Source: Tilletiopsis washingtonensis
Taxonomy: Eukaryota > Basidiomycota > Exobasidiomycetes > Entylomatales
DNA: 64,000 nt
Direction: 5' to 3'
NCBI RefSeq assembly: GCF_003144115.1
Contig: NW_020311999.1
Span: forward strand, 142,239-206,238
Part shown: piece after piece, positions 11,198 to 21,759 of the stretch
Position numbering within the stretch: the first letter of the stretch is position 1
How the letters are laid out: each line of letters opens with the position of its first letter
Notes under the pieces: generated by a model
The model's input: only the letters and a program-made list of their open reading frames with translations
Database searches by the model: none
Told to the model about the DNA's origin: nothing
Program-made: the position numbers and the translations under genes

Positions 11198-11307
11198 GAT
11201 AAGGCCGGAAAGCAGCGATAAGCCAGCTTTTGCAGAGCTGCGGTCTGACGCCGTGCGGGGAAGACGCGCCAGCTTTTAGCCGCGGCTCGGCGCCGGCGCG
11301 GGATAAG
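11198..11307 (+). promoter_or_regulatory. three GATAAG sites (candidate GATA-factor binding)
   Basis: GATAAG occurs at 11198-11203, 11217-11222 and 11302-11307. Fungal nitrogen-catabolite GATA activators (AreA/Nit2/Gln3 class) bind paired HGATAR sites; the first two are 19 bp apart. In such GC-rich DNA three copies in 110 bp stand out. Binding is inferred. Confidence 0.55.
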
Positions 11308-11819
11308 GCGCCGTCGGCCGGACGGCTCGGGGAGGGCGCCTGCCGCAGCATGAAGCACTCTGCCGGCCGAGAGAGGCCCTTGAGGCTTCATTGCGCTGCG
11401 AGGTGGATCAGATTGGCGAGATGCGAGGAAGTGAGCGTCAGACGAGAGGGTGCAGGCTGATGAGAGGCGGCGGGCGGCGGTGGCGCCGCGTGGATGCCGG
11501 CTGCAAGGCGAGGCGCGCGCGACGGCTGCCTGGCGAGCCAGCGCACCTCCTTCGAAGGCTGAGGATGGCACTCACGCACCGGCAGCGAGGCAGATGCGGC
11601 GAGGAAGGCGTGGCGAGGCGCACGGCCTCTGCCGATGGCGGGCGGTGCGCGAAAGCGGGCGACGTGCGGGCGGTGGAGTGACAAGCGTGGGGTCCGTCTG
11701 CGCAGCGCGCGCATGTCGCGAAGAAATGCGCCGGCAGCGCGCGCCGATCCGACCGGCCCGACGCCCACAAAGCACACCTGGCACCCGCGCCGAGCTGCTC
11801 CCTCCTTCCTGCCCACCAC

Positions 11820-12806
11820 ATGGCCGCCGCTCCCTCGCTCGACCACGCCGTGCGCGACCTCGTCGGCTACGGCGCCGCGCCGCCGCACGCGCGCTGGCCG
11901 CACGGCGCGCGCCTCGCCCTCAGCTTCGTCGTCAACTACGAGGAGGGCGCCGAGCACACGCTGCTCAACGGCGACGCCGGCCCGGAGCGCTTCCTCACCG
12001 AGGGCGGCGCCACGGCCGCGGCGAGCAGCGGCATGCGCAGCCTCGGCGTCGAGAGCGGCTACGCGTACGGCGCACAGCGCGGCTTCTGGCGCATCCTGCA
12101 CCTCTTCCACACGCACGCCGTGCCCTTCACCAGCTGGGCCGTGGGCCGCGCCGTCGAGCTCAACCCGCACGTCGTGCCGGCCATGGAGGCGGCGCGCGGC
12201 GAGGTCGCGTGCCACTCGCAGCGCTGGATCGACTACGCCGCCATGCCCGAGGCCGAGGAGCGGCAGCACGTCGCACAGGCGCTCGACGCCCTCGCCGCCG
12301 CCTCGCCGTCGGGCCGCGTGCCGCGCGGCTGGTACACGGGGCGCCAGTCGCTGCAGACGCGGCGCATCGTGTATGAAGAGTACCGCCGCCGCGGCCTGCT
12401 CGCCACGCTATACGACAGCGATGCCTACGACGAGGACCTGCCGTACTGGGTCCCCTGCCCTTCGCCGGAGCCGGGCCCGCCGCTGCTCGTCGTGCCCTAC
12501 ACGCTCGACTGCAACGACATGAAGTTCGCCCAGGCGCCCGGCTTCGTCACGGCGGGCCAGATGTACGAGTATCTCGTCGACGCCTTCGACACGCTCTACG
12601 CAGAGGGAGAGGAGGGAAGCCCGAAGATGATGACGGTGGGCCTGCACTGCCGCGTCATCGGCCGGCCAGGACGCTTTCCCGCGCTGCGACGCTTCGTGGA
12701 GTACGTCAAGCAGAAGGAGCAGGTGTGGATCGCCACGCGGGAGGAGATCGCAGAGCATTGGAGACGCGAGCATCCGCCAAAAGAGGGGCAGTGGCATGAA
12801 GTCTAA
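11820..12806 (+). CDS. PuuE-type allantoinase / urate-catabolism polysaccharide-deacetylase-fold protein
   Basis: Member of the PuuE branch of the polysaccharide deacetylase (NodB) superfamily; bacterial PuuE hydrolyses allantoin to allantoate without the amidohydrolase fold. A single exon encodes 328 residues (bacterial PuuE about 310). Family signatures: VVNYEEGAEHTLLNGD, YGAQRGFWRILHLF, GWYTGRQS, LYDSDAYDEDLPYW, VVPYTLDCNDMKF, MMTVGLHCRVIGRPGR. The usual HG-x-RW segment reads CHSQRWIDY, with Ser where Gly is normal. There is no signal peptide, so it is probably cytosolic, unlike fungal chitin deacetylases. It is divergent from an NCS1 permease across a promoter with GATAAG sites, which supports a role in purine-nitrogen use. 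It is intron-free in a region where nearly every gene has introns, which may suggest an acquired gene; this is inference. Confidence 0.88.
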   Translation: MAAAPSLDHAVRDLVGYGAAPPHARWPHGARLALSFVVNYEEGAEHTLLNGDAGPERFLTEGGATAAASSGMRSLGVESGYAYGAQRGFWRILHLFHTHAVPFTSWAVGRAVELNPHVVPAMEAARGEVACHSQRWIDYAAMPEAEERQHVAQALDALAAASPSGRVPRGWYTGRQSLQTRRIVYEEYRRRGLLATLYDSDAYDEDLPYWVPCPSPEPGPPLLVVPYTLDCNDMKFAQAPGFVTAGQMYEYLVDAFDTLYAEGEEGSPKMMTVGLHCRVIGRPGRFPALRRFVEYVKQKEQVWIATREEIAEHWRREHPPKEGQWHEV

Positions 12807-13098
12807 GAGATGCATGAAGGAAAGAGCCGGCGAGCAAGACATGTCGCGGGCAAGAGCCACAAAGGAGGAGGAAGAGGCGGGAAGCGGTGCAGGTGACCAG
12901 CAGTCGCCAAGTCGCGCTCTAGGCCCGTCAAAAAGGGGCGCTTCTGCCACGCATGGAAGGGCCGAGTCAATTGTATTTCTAGCCATTGCTTGATGATGGA
13001 TTCGTGGGTGACATGGGAAGGCGAGTGGAGCTCCACGCGGCACGAAGACGAGATAGAGCGAGAAGAGTTGCGGAGCGAGGCAGAGGTGCGCAGAGGCA
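12807..13098. other. short convergent intergenic region, PuuE / PCF11
   Basis: 292 bp between two stops; 3' untranslated sequence for both neighbours. Nothing else seen. Confidence 0.6.
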
Positions 13099-15445
13099 TC
13101 AAGCGTCGGCAGCAGCGAGGCGCTTTGCCGCCGGAGCCTCCTCCGGTGCGCCGCCGTTGGCCGCCTCGACGGCCGCCGGACTCTCCTTGCGCTTCTTCTG
13201 CGCCGCTGCCGTCGAGGTACCGAGGGCTTCCTCCTTGATGCGCACCACTGGATTCGCAGCGTGCACGGCGCCGCCGGCCAGCTGCGGCGTGCCGGCGCGC
13301 GAGCCTGCTTGACTCTCCGTCTCGCTGGCGCCGTCGGGCGGCGTGCCGCTGCGTGTCACTGCGGTCGAGAGGGCCTTTGCCGAGTAGCGACACGTGCCGT
13401 GGTAGTACTGCAGAGAGCACGACTGCGTGAGCACAAGCAAGAAGCAACCGCGAGCAATGCAAAACTCACAGTGCCATCGACGTGCACCGCATCGCGCCAG
13501 ATCCACTCCTCCTCGTCCTCGCTCCACTCGCTCTTGAAGAGCTCCTTGCAGATGGGACACGGCCGTGCCGCAGCGTCCGGGTCGTCCGTCGGCGCAACGA
13601 CGAAGCTGGCAGCTGCCGCCTTGAGCTCGGCCTCCTGAGCCGGCGTCAGGGCGCCAGGCCGTTCGGCGCCCTCGCGCTGCGCCGGCGGTGCATCGTCGAA
13701 GCCTCCGCGGATCCAGTGCTAGTGAAAGACCGGTCAGCGCCAGAATTGCGATGCATGCGCATCACACGACTCACCGAGAGCTTGCTGAACCAGCTGCGGC
13801 TCTGTCCGCGCGCGGCGCTGTCCTTGGCTCGGCGATTCTGGCGGAAGTGCCAGTCGAGGTGCTCGTCCATGCTGCGCTGTCCTCGCGGGCCAGGCGGGTA
13901 GCGATTGGCGCACTGGCGACACTGCTGCGGCAGATGCTTGTGCAGCACGAGCTCGAGCGCGCCGACCGGCGGCTCGCGCTGCAGGTCGGCAGAGGTGAAC
14001 TTGATGTCGAGCGAGAGAATCGCGGCGGCGTAGTCGGCGTCTTGCTCGACCTTTGGCGATGCGGCAGCGCCGCCCAGGGCGGGATTTGAGAGCAGACCGG
14101 CCTGCATGAGACTCTTGATCAGATCGCTGGCGGCGTTGGGCGCCGGCGCAGCAGTGGCGTGCGCTGCCGGCGGCGTGTTGAGCGGACCCAGCTTGCCCAG
14201 ACTCGCCAGCGTCTGCGAGAGGCCAGCCGGAATGGCCGGCACCGCAGCTGCCTGCTGCTGTTGCGCAGCGAAGCGCTCGGCTCGCGGGCCAGTTGGAGGC
14301 GTTGCCCCTCGTGTGCCCGCGGCGCTCATCTCGCCGCCGAGCGCGCCGAGCTGCGCCACGATCTGTGCCACCTCCGCCGGCGTGAGAGGCGTCGTCTGCA
14401 GCACGTCGCGCAGCTGCTTGAGCGCACTCATGCGCGTCGCCGAGTAGGCTGTCGGATTGCGGTACTGGTCCTGCGTGCCCAGACTGAGCAGGCGGTTGAT
14501 CTGCTCGACGGCGCGCGCCTTTTCCGCTTCCAGAGCCGCATCGCCTGCGGGCACGGGCGCAGCGGCGTTGACGCCCGGCTGCGGAGAACGACCGCCACTG
14601 GGAGGCGCCATGGGCGAGTTGCCGCCCCAGCCGTGCGCGGGAGAGAGATAGCCATTGGGCGAGGCCACATGGTGCGGCGAGATGCCCTGGGCAGCAGCGA
14701 CGGCCCGCGCAGCAGGCAGAGGCGCGCCGACGCCCTGGCTGCCAAAGAGGCTCCGCTCGATGCTCCACTGCGCCTGCTCGCCGAAGAGCGGCCTTCGCCC
14801 CGGCCCGGCCTCGCGCCACGTGCCAAGCAGCTCCTCCATGCGCACCTTGACGCCCTGCTCCACCACGCGGTACGTCTCGAGGAAGAGGGCGGGAATGCGT
14901 TCGGCCCAGAGCGACGTGTACGGCTCGCCGATGTTCTTGGAGATCGAGTCTAGCAGATACAGCGCCGGCAGGCGGTATGCAGGCAGCGTCTAGAGTACAG
15001 GCAATGGGTCACACACACACACAACAGAAGGGGACAGAGAGGGTCAAGCCTTGCATCAGCAATTGTCACTCGGGATCGCGTCGCTCTGCCTCACCTGCGA
15101 GATGTGTTCGTCGACGCACTGCGCCACGACGTTGCCCATGGCGCCGATGTTTTCGTGCGCGATGATGGTGAGGTTGGTGATGATGGGCTTGGAGTTGAAG
15201 GTGAGCGTGGCGAGCTGGCTGTGGAAGTAGGCGGCGAAGGCATCGGGCGAGGACAGGTGCGCCGGCGGCGCGGGCGCAGCCGGTGCCAGCGCCGGCGGGC
15301 CGTGGGCATAGTACGGCTGCTGCGGAGGAGCGGGCTGCCCGTACATCGGCTGAGCAGGAGCGGGCGCACCGTAGTAGCCTGGCATCGGCGGCGCCGCGCC
15401 GTACTGCGGCGCCGGCGCGTGTGCGTTGTAGGGCGCTCCGTACAT
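13099..15445 (-). CDS. PCF11: PCF11, subunit of cleavage factor IA (pre-mRNA 3'-end processing)
   Basis: Couples RNA polymerase II termination to cleavage and polyadenylation by binding the phosphorylated CTD. Exons: 15095-15445, 13775-14989, 13470-13718, 13099-13407; 707 residues. After a Tyr/Pro/Ala-rich leader (1-65) comes a CTD-interacting domain, about 66-185: FAAYFHSQLATLTFNSKPII, LTIIAHENIGAMGNVVAQ, then YRLPALYLLDSISKNIGEPY. The second half has a first zinc-binding segment (HKHLPQQCRQCANRYP...HLDWHF) and a second one split over the last intron: CPICKELF...EEWIWRDAVHVDGT, then YYHGTCR. The C-terminus is Ala/Lys-rich. Intron 1 (14990-15094) carries a CA repeat near 15010. Two other 3'-end factors, YTH1 and PFS2, lie 17-20 kb away. 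Confidence 0.92.
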
Positions 15446-17142
15446 GGCGAGAGAAGGAAAGGTGCTTAGGGGGTGCGGGGGGCTACAGCAGACACAGCAG
15501 GCACAGGCGAGGACAACGCGCGCGCGTCACGGCCCCAAGGAAGCTGGCGGCGGCTGACTCTTCTTCTGGTGTGCGCGTGCGCGATGGTGCTCACAAGGCC
15601 CGAGCGCCGACGATGAGAGGGCGACCAGAGCCGCAGGTGCTTCCTTCTTTCTCCTCTCTTCTCTTCGCAGGGCCAAGTGCTATTGCAAGCCAAGCCAGAC
15701 GCGCGCGACAGAATGGTGTGCAGCGCAGCAGCAGCAGGCGGCGCTGACGCGGCAGACTCGTAGCTAAGCGAGGCACTCCGAGCGACGCCCGACGTGAGAT
15801 GCTGCACTGCAGGCTAGGCCGAGCGATGCGCAGAGCGAGCGAGACAGGCAGGGCGCAGCGAGTTCGCGTGTGTGTTGTCGACTTGCGGCGCGATGCGGAT
15901 GATGATGGAGCGGAGGCAAGAGGCGCAAGCAGCACCGCGGTGCGATGAGCTGCGCGCTGGAAACACGGGCGGCGCGCCACGCGTCACCGGCGGCGGGCGG
16001 CGGCCGCGGCGGCGCCGCTGCTGGTGCTGTGCCTGTGCTGACCTCGGCCGGCGGCCTCGCGCGCGGCGGTGCGCTCGCCAGCGGCCGCTGGCGCCGGCTC
16101 GCAGCAGCAGCAGCGGGCTTCATCGCAAGAGATGCCGCGACGGTCAAGCGTCAGAGCAGGGGCACAAGCCACTCCCAGCACACAGCAGATGATGCAGCTG
16201 CGGCTCGAGCAGCAGCCCAAAGGAGCGTGTCTCGAGAGTGCAGCGTGGCACAATTGTATGCAGAGAGGCCCGCCGGCTGCTGCAGCGCTGGTCAACTCGC
16301 CGCTGGATAGTCAGCACCACCTGGCCCAGCAGCGCCAGCAGCGGCGCGGAGCGAGCCTCTACGATTGCCGAGCGGCCCCGCTGCTGCCAGCTGAATTGTG
16401 CCCTGCTGACCGCGTGTCGTACGGCGAGGCACGGCTCAAGCGGCGAACACGGCCGGCAGCAGGATGGACGAATGGCGGTGGTCGAGTTGCTCGGCGACGG
16501 AGCGCTGCAAGGAGTCGCACGCGTGGAGGGACAGAGCTGGCGAGAGCTGCCGGACGCCGTGCACGTGACGCGCGCCGGCCGCAGCCGCAGTGGCTGGCGG
16601 CGGCGCTGGGCGCGGGAAGCAGCAGCAGCAGGCGCCACGCCCGCTGCGCCGCCGCCGCGCGCCAGGCCGTCTTCGCCGCGCGCGCATCTCCGTCAGCCTA
16701 CCATCTCCCCTACCCCACCCTCCTCAAGAGTGAGTATGCCGCCCTCGCCGCACACACAGCGCACGCTCCTCGCACCTCGACTGCGCGGACACCGCAGGCG
16801 CTCCAGCTGCTGCGAGCTGCGGCCATGGCCCAGGCACCGCCTTGGCGCGGCAATGGAGAGCGTGGCCGGGCACCAGCGAGACGGGCGCAGGCAGCGACAG
16901 CACTCGCCGGTGCAGCGATCGCTCTTCTGTGCTCGTCGCGCAACAGATCATCCCCGATCTCAGCGTGCTGCGCTGCCGCCTCGCCGAGGAAGAAGGATGC
17001 GTGGCAGGGCTGGGCAGCAGGAGGGACGGGCGGCGGCAGGCCGGCGAGCTGCGCCCCAGCTGCAGTAGCATGTCCAAATGCCCGCATCACAAACGGTATG
17101 CTGACCCTGTCACCCTTGCGCTTTCCGCGTTGCAGCTTCACC
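15446..17142. other. divergent intergenic region, PCF11 / RPL9
   Basis: About 1.7 kb. The right part appears to hold the RPL9 leader and a leader intron (listed separately). A + strand frame stays open across 16069-17142, but its predicted product is low-complexity and shows no family motif, so I do not call a gene. CAG/CTG-rich tracts recur at 16085-16330. Confidence 0.55.
16730..17135 (+). other. probable 5'-leader intron of RPL9
   Basis: A C/T-rich stretch (16700-16727), typical of a ribosomal-protein transcription start, is followed by GTGAGTATG at 16730. The next suitable acceptor, GTTGCAG, ends at 17135, eight bases before the start codon, with a CTGAC branch motif at 17101. A shorter leader intron beginning at GTATG (about 17097) is the alternative. 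Confidence 0.45.
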
Positions 17143-18124
17143 ATGCTGCAGCTCTACAAGGACCTGGACCTCGAGATCCCCGAGGGCGTCACGGTCGAGC
17201 TGCACGCTCGCCAGGCCACCGTCAAGGGCCCGCGCGGCGAGCTGACCAAGGTGAGTGGGGTGGGCGAGCAGCGAGAGACGAGACAGCTCGGGGCACGAGA
17301 GCGGCGAAAGAGGGCACAGCGGCGGAGAGAGCGAGCATACGCTGGGGCCAGGCGGGACAGCGGTGAAGGACTGGAAGCGTAGCGGCGGAGACGGGCGAGA
17401 GCCATGCGTTGTAACAGGACTGGAGAGGCTGCCGGGAGGGGCATGTCAGCGCAGCGCATGGCCGAAGCTGTCCATGCGGAGCGCCGCCTCTGCCCTGCTA
17501 GGACCGATGTCGCACAGAGCAGGAGCTCACGCGCGACGCGCCCATCGCAGAACGTCAAGCACATGAACATGGACATCCGGCACATCAAGTCGCCCAAGGG
17601 CGAGAAGCTGAAGTTCATCGTGTGGCACGGCGGCCGCAAGCACGTGGCCTGCCTGCGCACGGCCAAGGCTGTGTTCGCCAACATGATCAAGGGCGTGACT
17701 GTGGGCTTCCAGGTGAGTAGCGTGTGCGCGAGAGGCGGGGCAGGGCAGACGGAGCAGCGCGACGAGAGGACCAGCGGGGCAGCGCGCTGATGCAGCACGC
17801 TACGGCCTGCAGTACAAGATGCGCGCCGTGTACGCGCATTTCCCCATCAACATCATCATCGGCCCCGACGGCAAGAGCGCCGAGATCCGCAACTTCCTCG
17901 GCGAGAAGCGGGTGCGCCACGTCACCATGGGCGAGGGCGTGACGATCCGGGAGGACACGGCGCAGAAGGACCAGGTCATCTGCGAGGGCAACGACATTGA
18001 GCTCGTGTCGCAGTCGGCAGCGCTGCTCCACGGCCAGTGCCTCGTCAAGGACAAGGACATCCGCAAGTTCCTCGACGGCATCTACTGTGCGGCCAAGGGC
18101 TCCATTGTGCAGCAGGAGATCTAA
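17143..18124 (+). CDS. RPL9: 60S ribosomal protein L9 (uL6)
   Basis: Component of the large cytosolic ribosomal subunit near the sarcin-ricin loop and GTPase centre. Exons 17143-17250, 17551-17712 and 17813-18124 give 193 residues, the usual eukaryotic size. Motifs: [20 protein letters not shown], then [48 protein letters not shown] and [18 protein letters not shown]. The start at 17143 matches the family N-terminus; an upstream ATG (17070) could add twelve in-frame residues if the short leader intron is spliced, but nothing like that is known in the family. Intron 1 is 300 nt, long for this region, and holds no recognisable snoRNA boxes. Confidence 0.95.
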
Positions 18125-18824
18125 GAGTGGAGGCGGCAATGCAGACGTCCATCTCTTCTCTGTTTCTCTCGAGCGCTCTCACTTCAGTCACGCCCCACAC
18201 ACCTCACACTGTCATGTACCATACGGCGCCGCGTCGCTCACATACTCTTAAAATGTGACGCAGCGTTCCGGCCACACGAAGCGAGGGTGCACGAGGGGTG
18301 CGGACTGGAGAGCGAGAGGGGCGCAAGTGTGCTTCGAGAGGATGCGGCGCCCAGCGAGGGGCTTCGTGGTCTCGGGCCGGCTTGAGAGGCGCTACCGAGG
18401 TGCTCTTCGGTGCTCGCTGCAGGCAGCGTGCTCGTTTGCGGGTCTCGTCACCCGTGTCCTCGGCATGCTGAAACATGCGCCTCGCCGCGCAGCCGTCCTG
18501 ACGCTCTGCATGTCACCAGCACTGCTCCGCCGAGGCGCCCGCGAAGCGCCAAGTGCAGGCCACGAGCTTGGATGCTTCGAGTACGACGACAGAGCGCTTC
18601 GCGCTCCAGAGGCGGCTCCTGCTCCTCGTCCGCACTCCACACAAGAGGCAGCGCCGCCGGTGGGCCATCACACGACAGCAGAAACGGACTGTAGATGCAG
18701 CATGTGTGGTTTTGTGGCTCCGAGGCCGAGAGGGAATGGTAGTAGTACAGAGCCGGTGCGGATTGCACGCGGCACGACGGGACAGAGCGAGCGGGAGACG
18801 GGCGTGGAGAGGGAGAGGATGAGT
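18125..18824. other. convergent intergenic region, RPL9 / eIF3k
   Basis: 700 bp between two stops. It includes the RPL9 3' end (around TCTTAAAATG, 18245). No coding or RNA signal seen. Confidence 0.6.
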
Positions 18825-20155
18825 TCAAGCCGTCTGTGCTTGCGTCAGGAACTTGGTGAGCTCTGCGGGATGAGTGTCAAGTCAGCGAGGGCTCCTCCTC
18901 ACGTTGCACGTCCCGAGCGAGGCCTGGCAGGAAGAGCAAACTCACGGTCCAATTGCAGGTCCTCGCGGATCACAGTCGCCTTGACCTCGTTGTCCGGGTT
19001 GGCGGGCACCTGCACCGAGCCGTCTGCCAGCTTCCAGCCCGCTTGTTGCTCGATGTACGACGCCAGCTCCTTGCCTGCAAGCCACACATAGACGCACGCG
19101 CTGCCGTCAGTACACCGCAAGTGCGAGATGGCGGCACTGTGGCCCTGCCGCGACTCACCGGAAAGGTTCAGGTACGAGCCCAGCCGCTCCTCGCTGATCG
19201 CGCGGAACGCACCCTTGACGCTCTGCAGCGCCACGCTGCGCACTGCATCGTCAAAGCTGGCAACATTGGCGACGGCCTCTCTGACATCCTCGAACTCGGC
19301 GCTCGCGAGCGTGGACCAGAAGGCGCGGAAGCGGGCGCCGTGCAGCAGTGCGCTGAGCTGAGCCAGACGCACGATGAGCGGATCGGCGAGGTGGCCGGCG
19401 GAGGGCTGCGTCGAGGTGGAGGGGGCAGTGGCATCGGCGGGCGTCGGGTCGGCGCCCTCCTCGACCTCGGCGGGCGCGGGCAGGACAGCGACGGGCGCCT
19501 CGCCGAGAAGGGCGAGACAGAGGGAGAAGTCCGGGTACGGCGCGGCAGTCAGGGCCTTGAGAAGCACAGAGATGGCGACGCCATAGTCAAAGTCGCCGGC
19601 GTTGAACTGGAAGCTGCGCGTGGCCGGGTAGACGATGGTCAGCGCGGCTCAGCGGGCGTTGCGACGTGAGGAGGAGGGCAGGTCCGGCACAGAGGCGGAC
19701 TGATCTCAGATAGAGCTAATTCTAGTTGTCTTCGCACTGCGGCCAAGGCTTCACTCTCGGTTGCTCCGCTCGACAATTTGGGTATAAGGTTACGCATCCC
19801 CGATCAGTCCGCTCCGTCTCTCTGTGCCGCCCATGCCTCCTCGCTCTGCACACCTCTGCCGCACTCACAGCTTGAGAATGGCCAAGTTGGCAAGACAGTC
19901 GTACGCGCCCGAGTCGAGCTGCTGCTGCAGGTACTCGACGAGCACGGCGAGGTTCTGCGGGTTGTACCGGTCCACGCCGGAGATGAGCTCCTCGATGTGC
20001 GCCGGGCGCGAGGCGGGCGACGTCTGGGAGGAGCAACGACGGGGCATGAGCGAGGCGCAAGAGGGACGGCTCGGGCAAGGCAACGCGCCAATGCACGGCA
20101 GAGCAGCCATACGCACCCACTGAGACGCGGAGGCAGAGGCGGTGTCGGTCGTCAT
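18825..20155 (-). CDS. translation initiation factor eIF3 subunit k
   Basis: eIF3k is a non-core PCI-fold subunit of eIF3, bound on the 40S ribosome. Exons: 20117-20155, 19869-20023, 19159-19613, 18946-19074, 18825-18862; 271 residues. The N-terminus carries the family hallmark RPAHIEELISGVDRYNPQNL followed by LQQQLDSGAYDCLANLAILK, then FQFNAGDFDYGVAIS. The middle has ARFRAFWSTL and FDDAVRSVALQSVKGAFRAI; the end has KELASYIEQQAGWKLADGSV and VKATVIREDLQLDQ. It is about 50 residues longer than the human protein because of an acidic/Ala/Pro/Thr insert at roughly residues 100-140. Intron 2 (19614-19868) is long at 255 nt. It is divergent from IDI1 over 267 bp. Confidence 0.92.
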
Positions 20156-20393
20156 GGCTGGACGTGCGGGACAGGAGAGGGAGAGCGTGGTCGACGTCGA
20201 GAAGGCCGCGGCGGGCGCGCTTGGCGAGGCGACGGCGGCGCTTGTGCGCGGTGAGAAGATCCTGGCCCAGCCGCCGCGCGCGCCTCGAGCCACGTGGCTT
20301 TGAGCGCGTCGGCCGGGCGCGCCAGGCCAGACACCGAGCCGCGCCGAGCTGCGCCTGCTCGCCGAGAAGCTCACACGGCGGCTTCGCTCCGCC

Positions 20394-20415
20394 TCTCCCA
20401 CCACCACATCTCGCT
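20394..20415 (+). promoter_or_regulatory. shared 5'-leader word before IDI1
   Basis: CCACCACCACATCTCGCT preceded by TCTC ends seven bases before the IDI1 start codon. The same 18 bases stand just before the IVD start (30035-30052), and a close variant precedes PFS2. Function unknown; could be a transcription-start/initiator or a translation-control element. Confidence 0.5.
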
Positions 20416-20422
20416 ATCCGCC

Positions 20423-21588
20423 ATGTCTACCACCGGCGACGACGTCTCGCTCGCGGGCCACGACGAGGAGCAGATCCGGCTCATGGAGGAGCGCTGCATC
20501 GTGCTCGACCACGACGACCGCTACCTCCGCGACGGCAGCAAGAAGGAGTGCCACCTCATGTCCAACATCAACGACGGCCTCCTGCACCGCGCCTTCTCCG
20601 TCTTTCTCTTCGACCCCGACAGCGGCAAGCTGCTGCTGCAGCGCCGCGCAAAGGAGAAGATCACCTTCCCCGACATGTGGACGAACACGTGCTGCAGCCA
20701 CCCGCTGGCGGTGCGGGCGGAGCTGGAGGAGCAGGAGCAGATCGGTGAGTGTGGGCGAGGCCATGCGCGCAGCTGGCGCGGCTGGGCGTAAGCCGAGACG
20801 GACGCACCAAGTGAAGAGAAGGGACTGGACGCATGCGCTCGACTGGCTCTCTTGCCTGGGGAAAGAGGCCGGCAAGCTAGAGCCACGACAGGAGCTGCCG
20901 TTGCCTTGGACCCTCGCTGCAACCTCTATCTTCCTTCTAGACAGGCCCCCTGTCATGCCCTGACCACCTCCTCTCGCTCTCGCGTGCCGCCCTGCTCTCG
21001 TCCCGCACCTCTGACCACACGTTTTCTCCCAGGCGTGCGTCGCGCAGCGCAGCGCAAGCTGGAGCACGAGCTCGGCATCCCCACCTCCCAAGTCTCGCTC
21101 GATGCCTTCCAGTACCTCACGCGCATCCACTATCTTGCGCCGAGCGATGGCATGTGGGGCGAGCATGAGAGTGAGTCGCGCCTCATGAAGAGCAAGACAG
21201 TGGCAGCACGGCAGCTGGCTGACGCGATGAATCTGCGTGCCAGTCGACTACATTCTCTTCCTCACTGTGCCCGTCACGCTGGCGCCGAGTGAGAACGAGG
21301 TGTGCGACACCAAGTGGGTGACGCCCTCCGAGCTCAAGGCGCTGATGGAGGAGCTGGACCGTGAGTTGATGGCGCGCTTGCCGTTCGCGTGATCGATCTG
21401 TAGAAGCTGAACCCGATTCGGTGTGGCCGCCAGCGGAGGCATTCACGCCCTGGTTCAAGCTCATCGCCGCGCGCTTCCTCTTCCCGTGGTGGCAGCAACT
21501 GCTGGACCGCCGCGAGGGCGGCAAGGGCAAGGTGGATGCTCTGTCGCTCAAGGATCTGCGGGACGACGAGATCCACCGGATGCTCTAG
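20423..21588 (+). CDS. IDI1: isopentenyl-diphosphate delta-isomerase
   Basis: Interconverts isopentenyl and dimethylallyl diphosphate in the isoprenoid/ergosterol pathway. Exons 20423-20744, 21033-21170, 21244-21360 and 21434-21588; 243 residues, close to the human and yeast enzymes. It is a Nudix-fold enzyme: [31 protein letters not shown], the catalytic cysteine in CCSHP (Cys91), the Nudix-like helix in exon 2 ([14 protein letters not shown]), and the metal-binding/catalytic glutamate in SENEVC (Glu170/172). The C-terminus has [14 protein letters not shown]. No targeting sequence or PTS1 is seen, so probably cytosolic. Intron 1 is 288 nt, the other introns 73 nt. Confidence 0.95.
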
Positions 21589-21759
21589 ATGTGCGCGACC
21601 GCAAGAGTCACAACAGGAATATACCCCCGCCAATGCCGGCCAGTTGCTACACATCACGCGTGAGGAGGGACGGTGCAAGATGATGCGTTGCAAAGTACGA
21701 TGACAGCAAGGACACGGTGACATATGGAAGCCAGGGAAACGATGTGGGCCGGCCTCTGC

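Larger units (their letters stand above)
10795..11819. promoter_or_regulatory. divergent promoter, NCS1 permease / PuuE, with repeated motifs
   Basis: A 1,025-bp region between two divergent starts. It contains three GATAAG hexamers (11198, 11217, 11302, all on the + strand) and a set of CTGACGC/GCGTCA inverted repeats listed separately. The ten-base word GCCAGCTTTT occurs twice (11222 and 11269). No coding signal seen. Co-regulation of the two genes is inferred from function and layout. Confidence 0.6.

Noticed and set aside
16069-17142. A long open + strand frame running into RPL9.
   Set aside because: Only its last part (from 17143) matches the ribosomal protein; the rest is low-complexity and contains a better leader-intron pattern.
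17251-17550. A snoRNA inside the 300-nt first coding intron of RPL9.
   Set aside because: No TGATGA/CTGA box pair with terminal stem or H/ACA layout could be seen.
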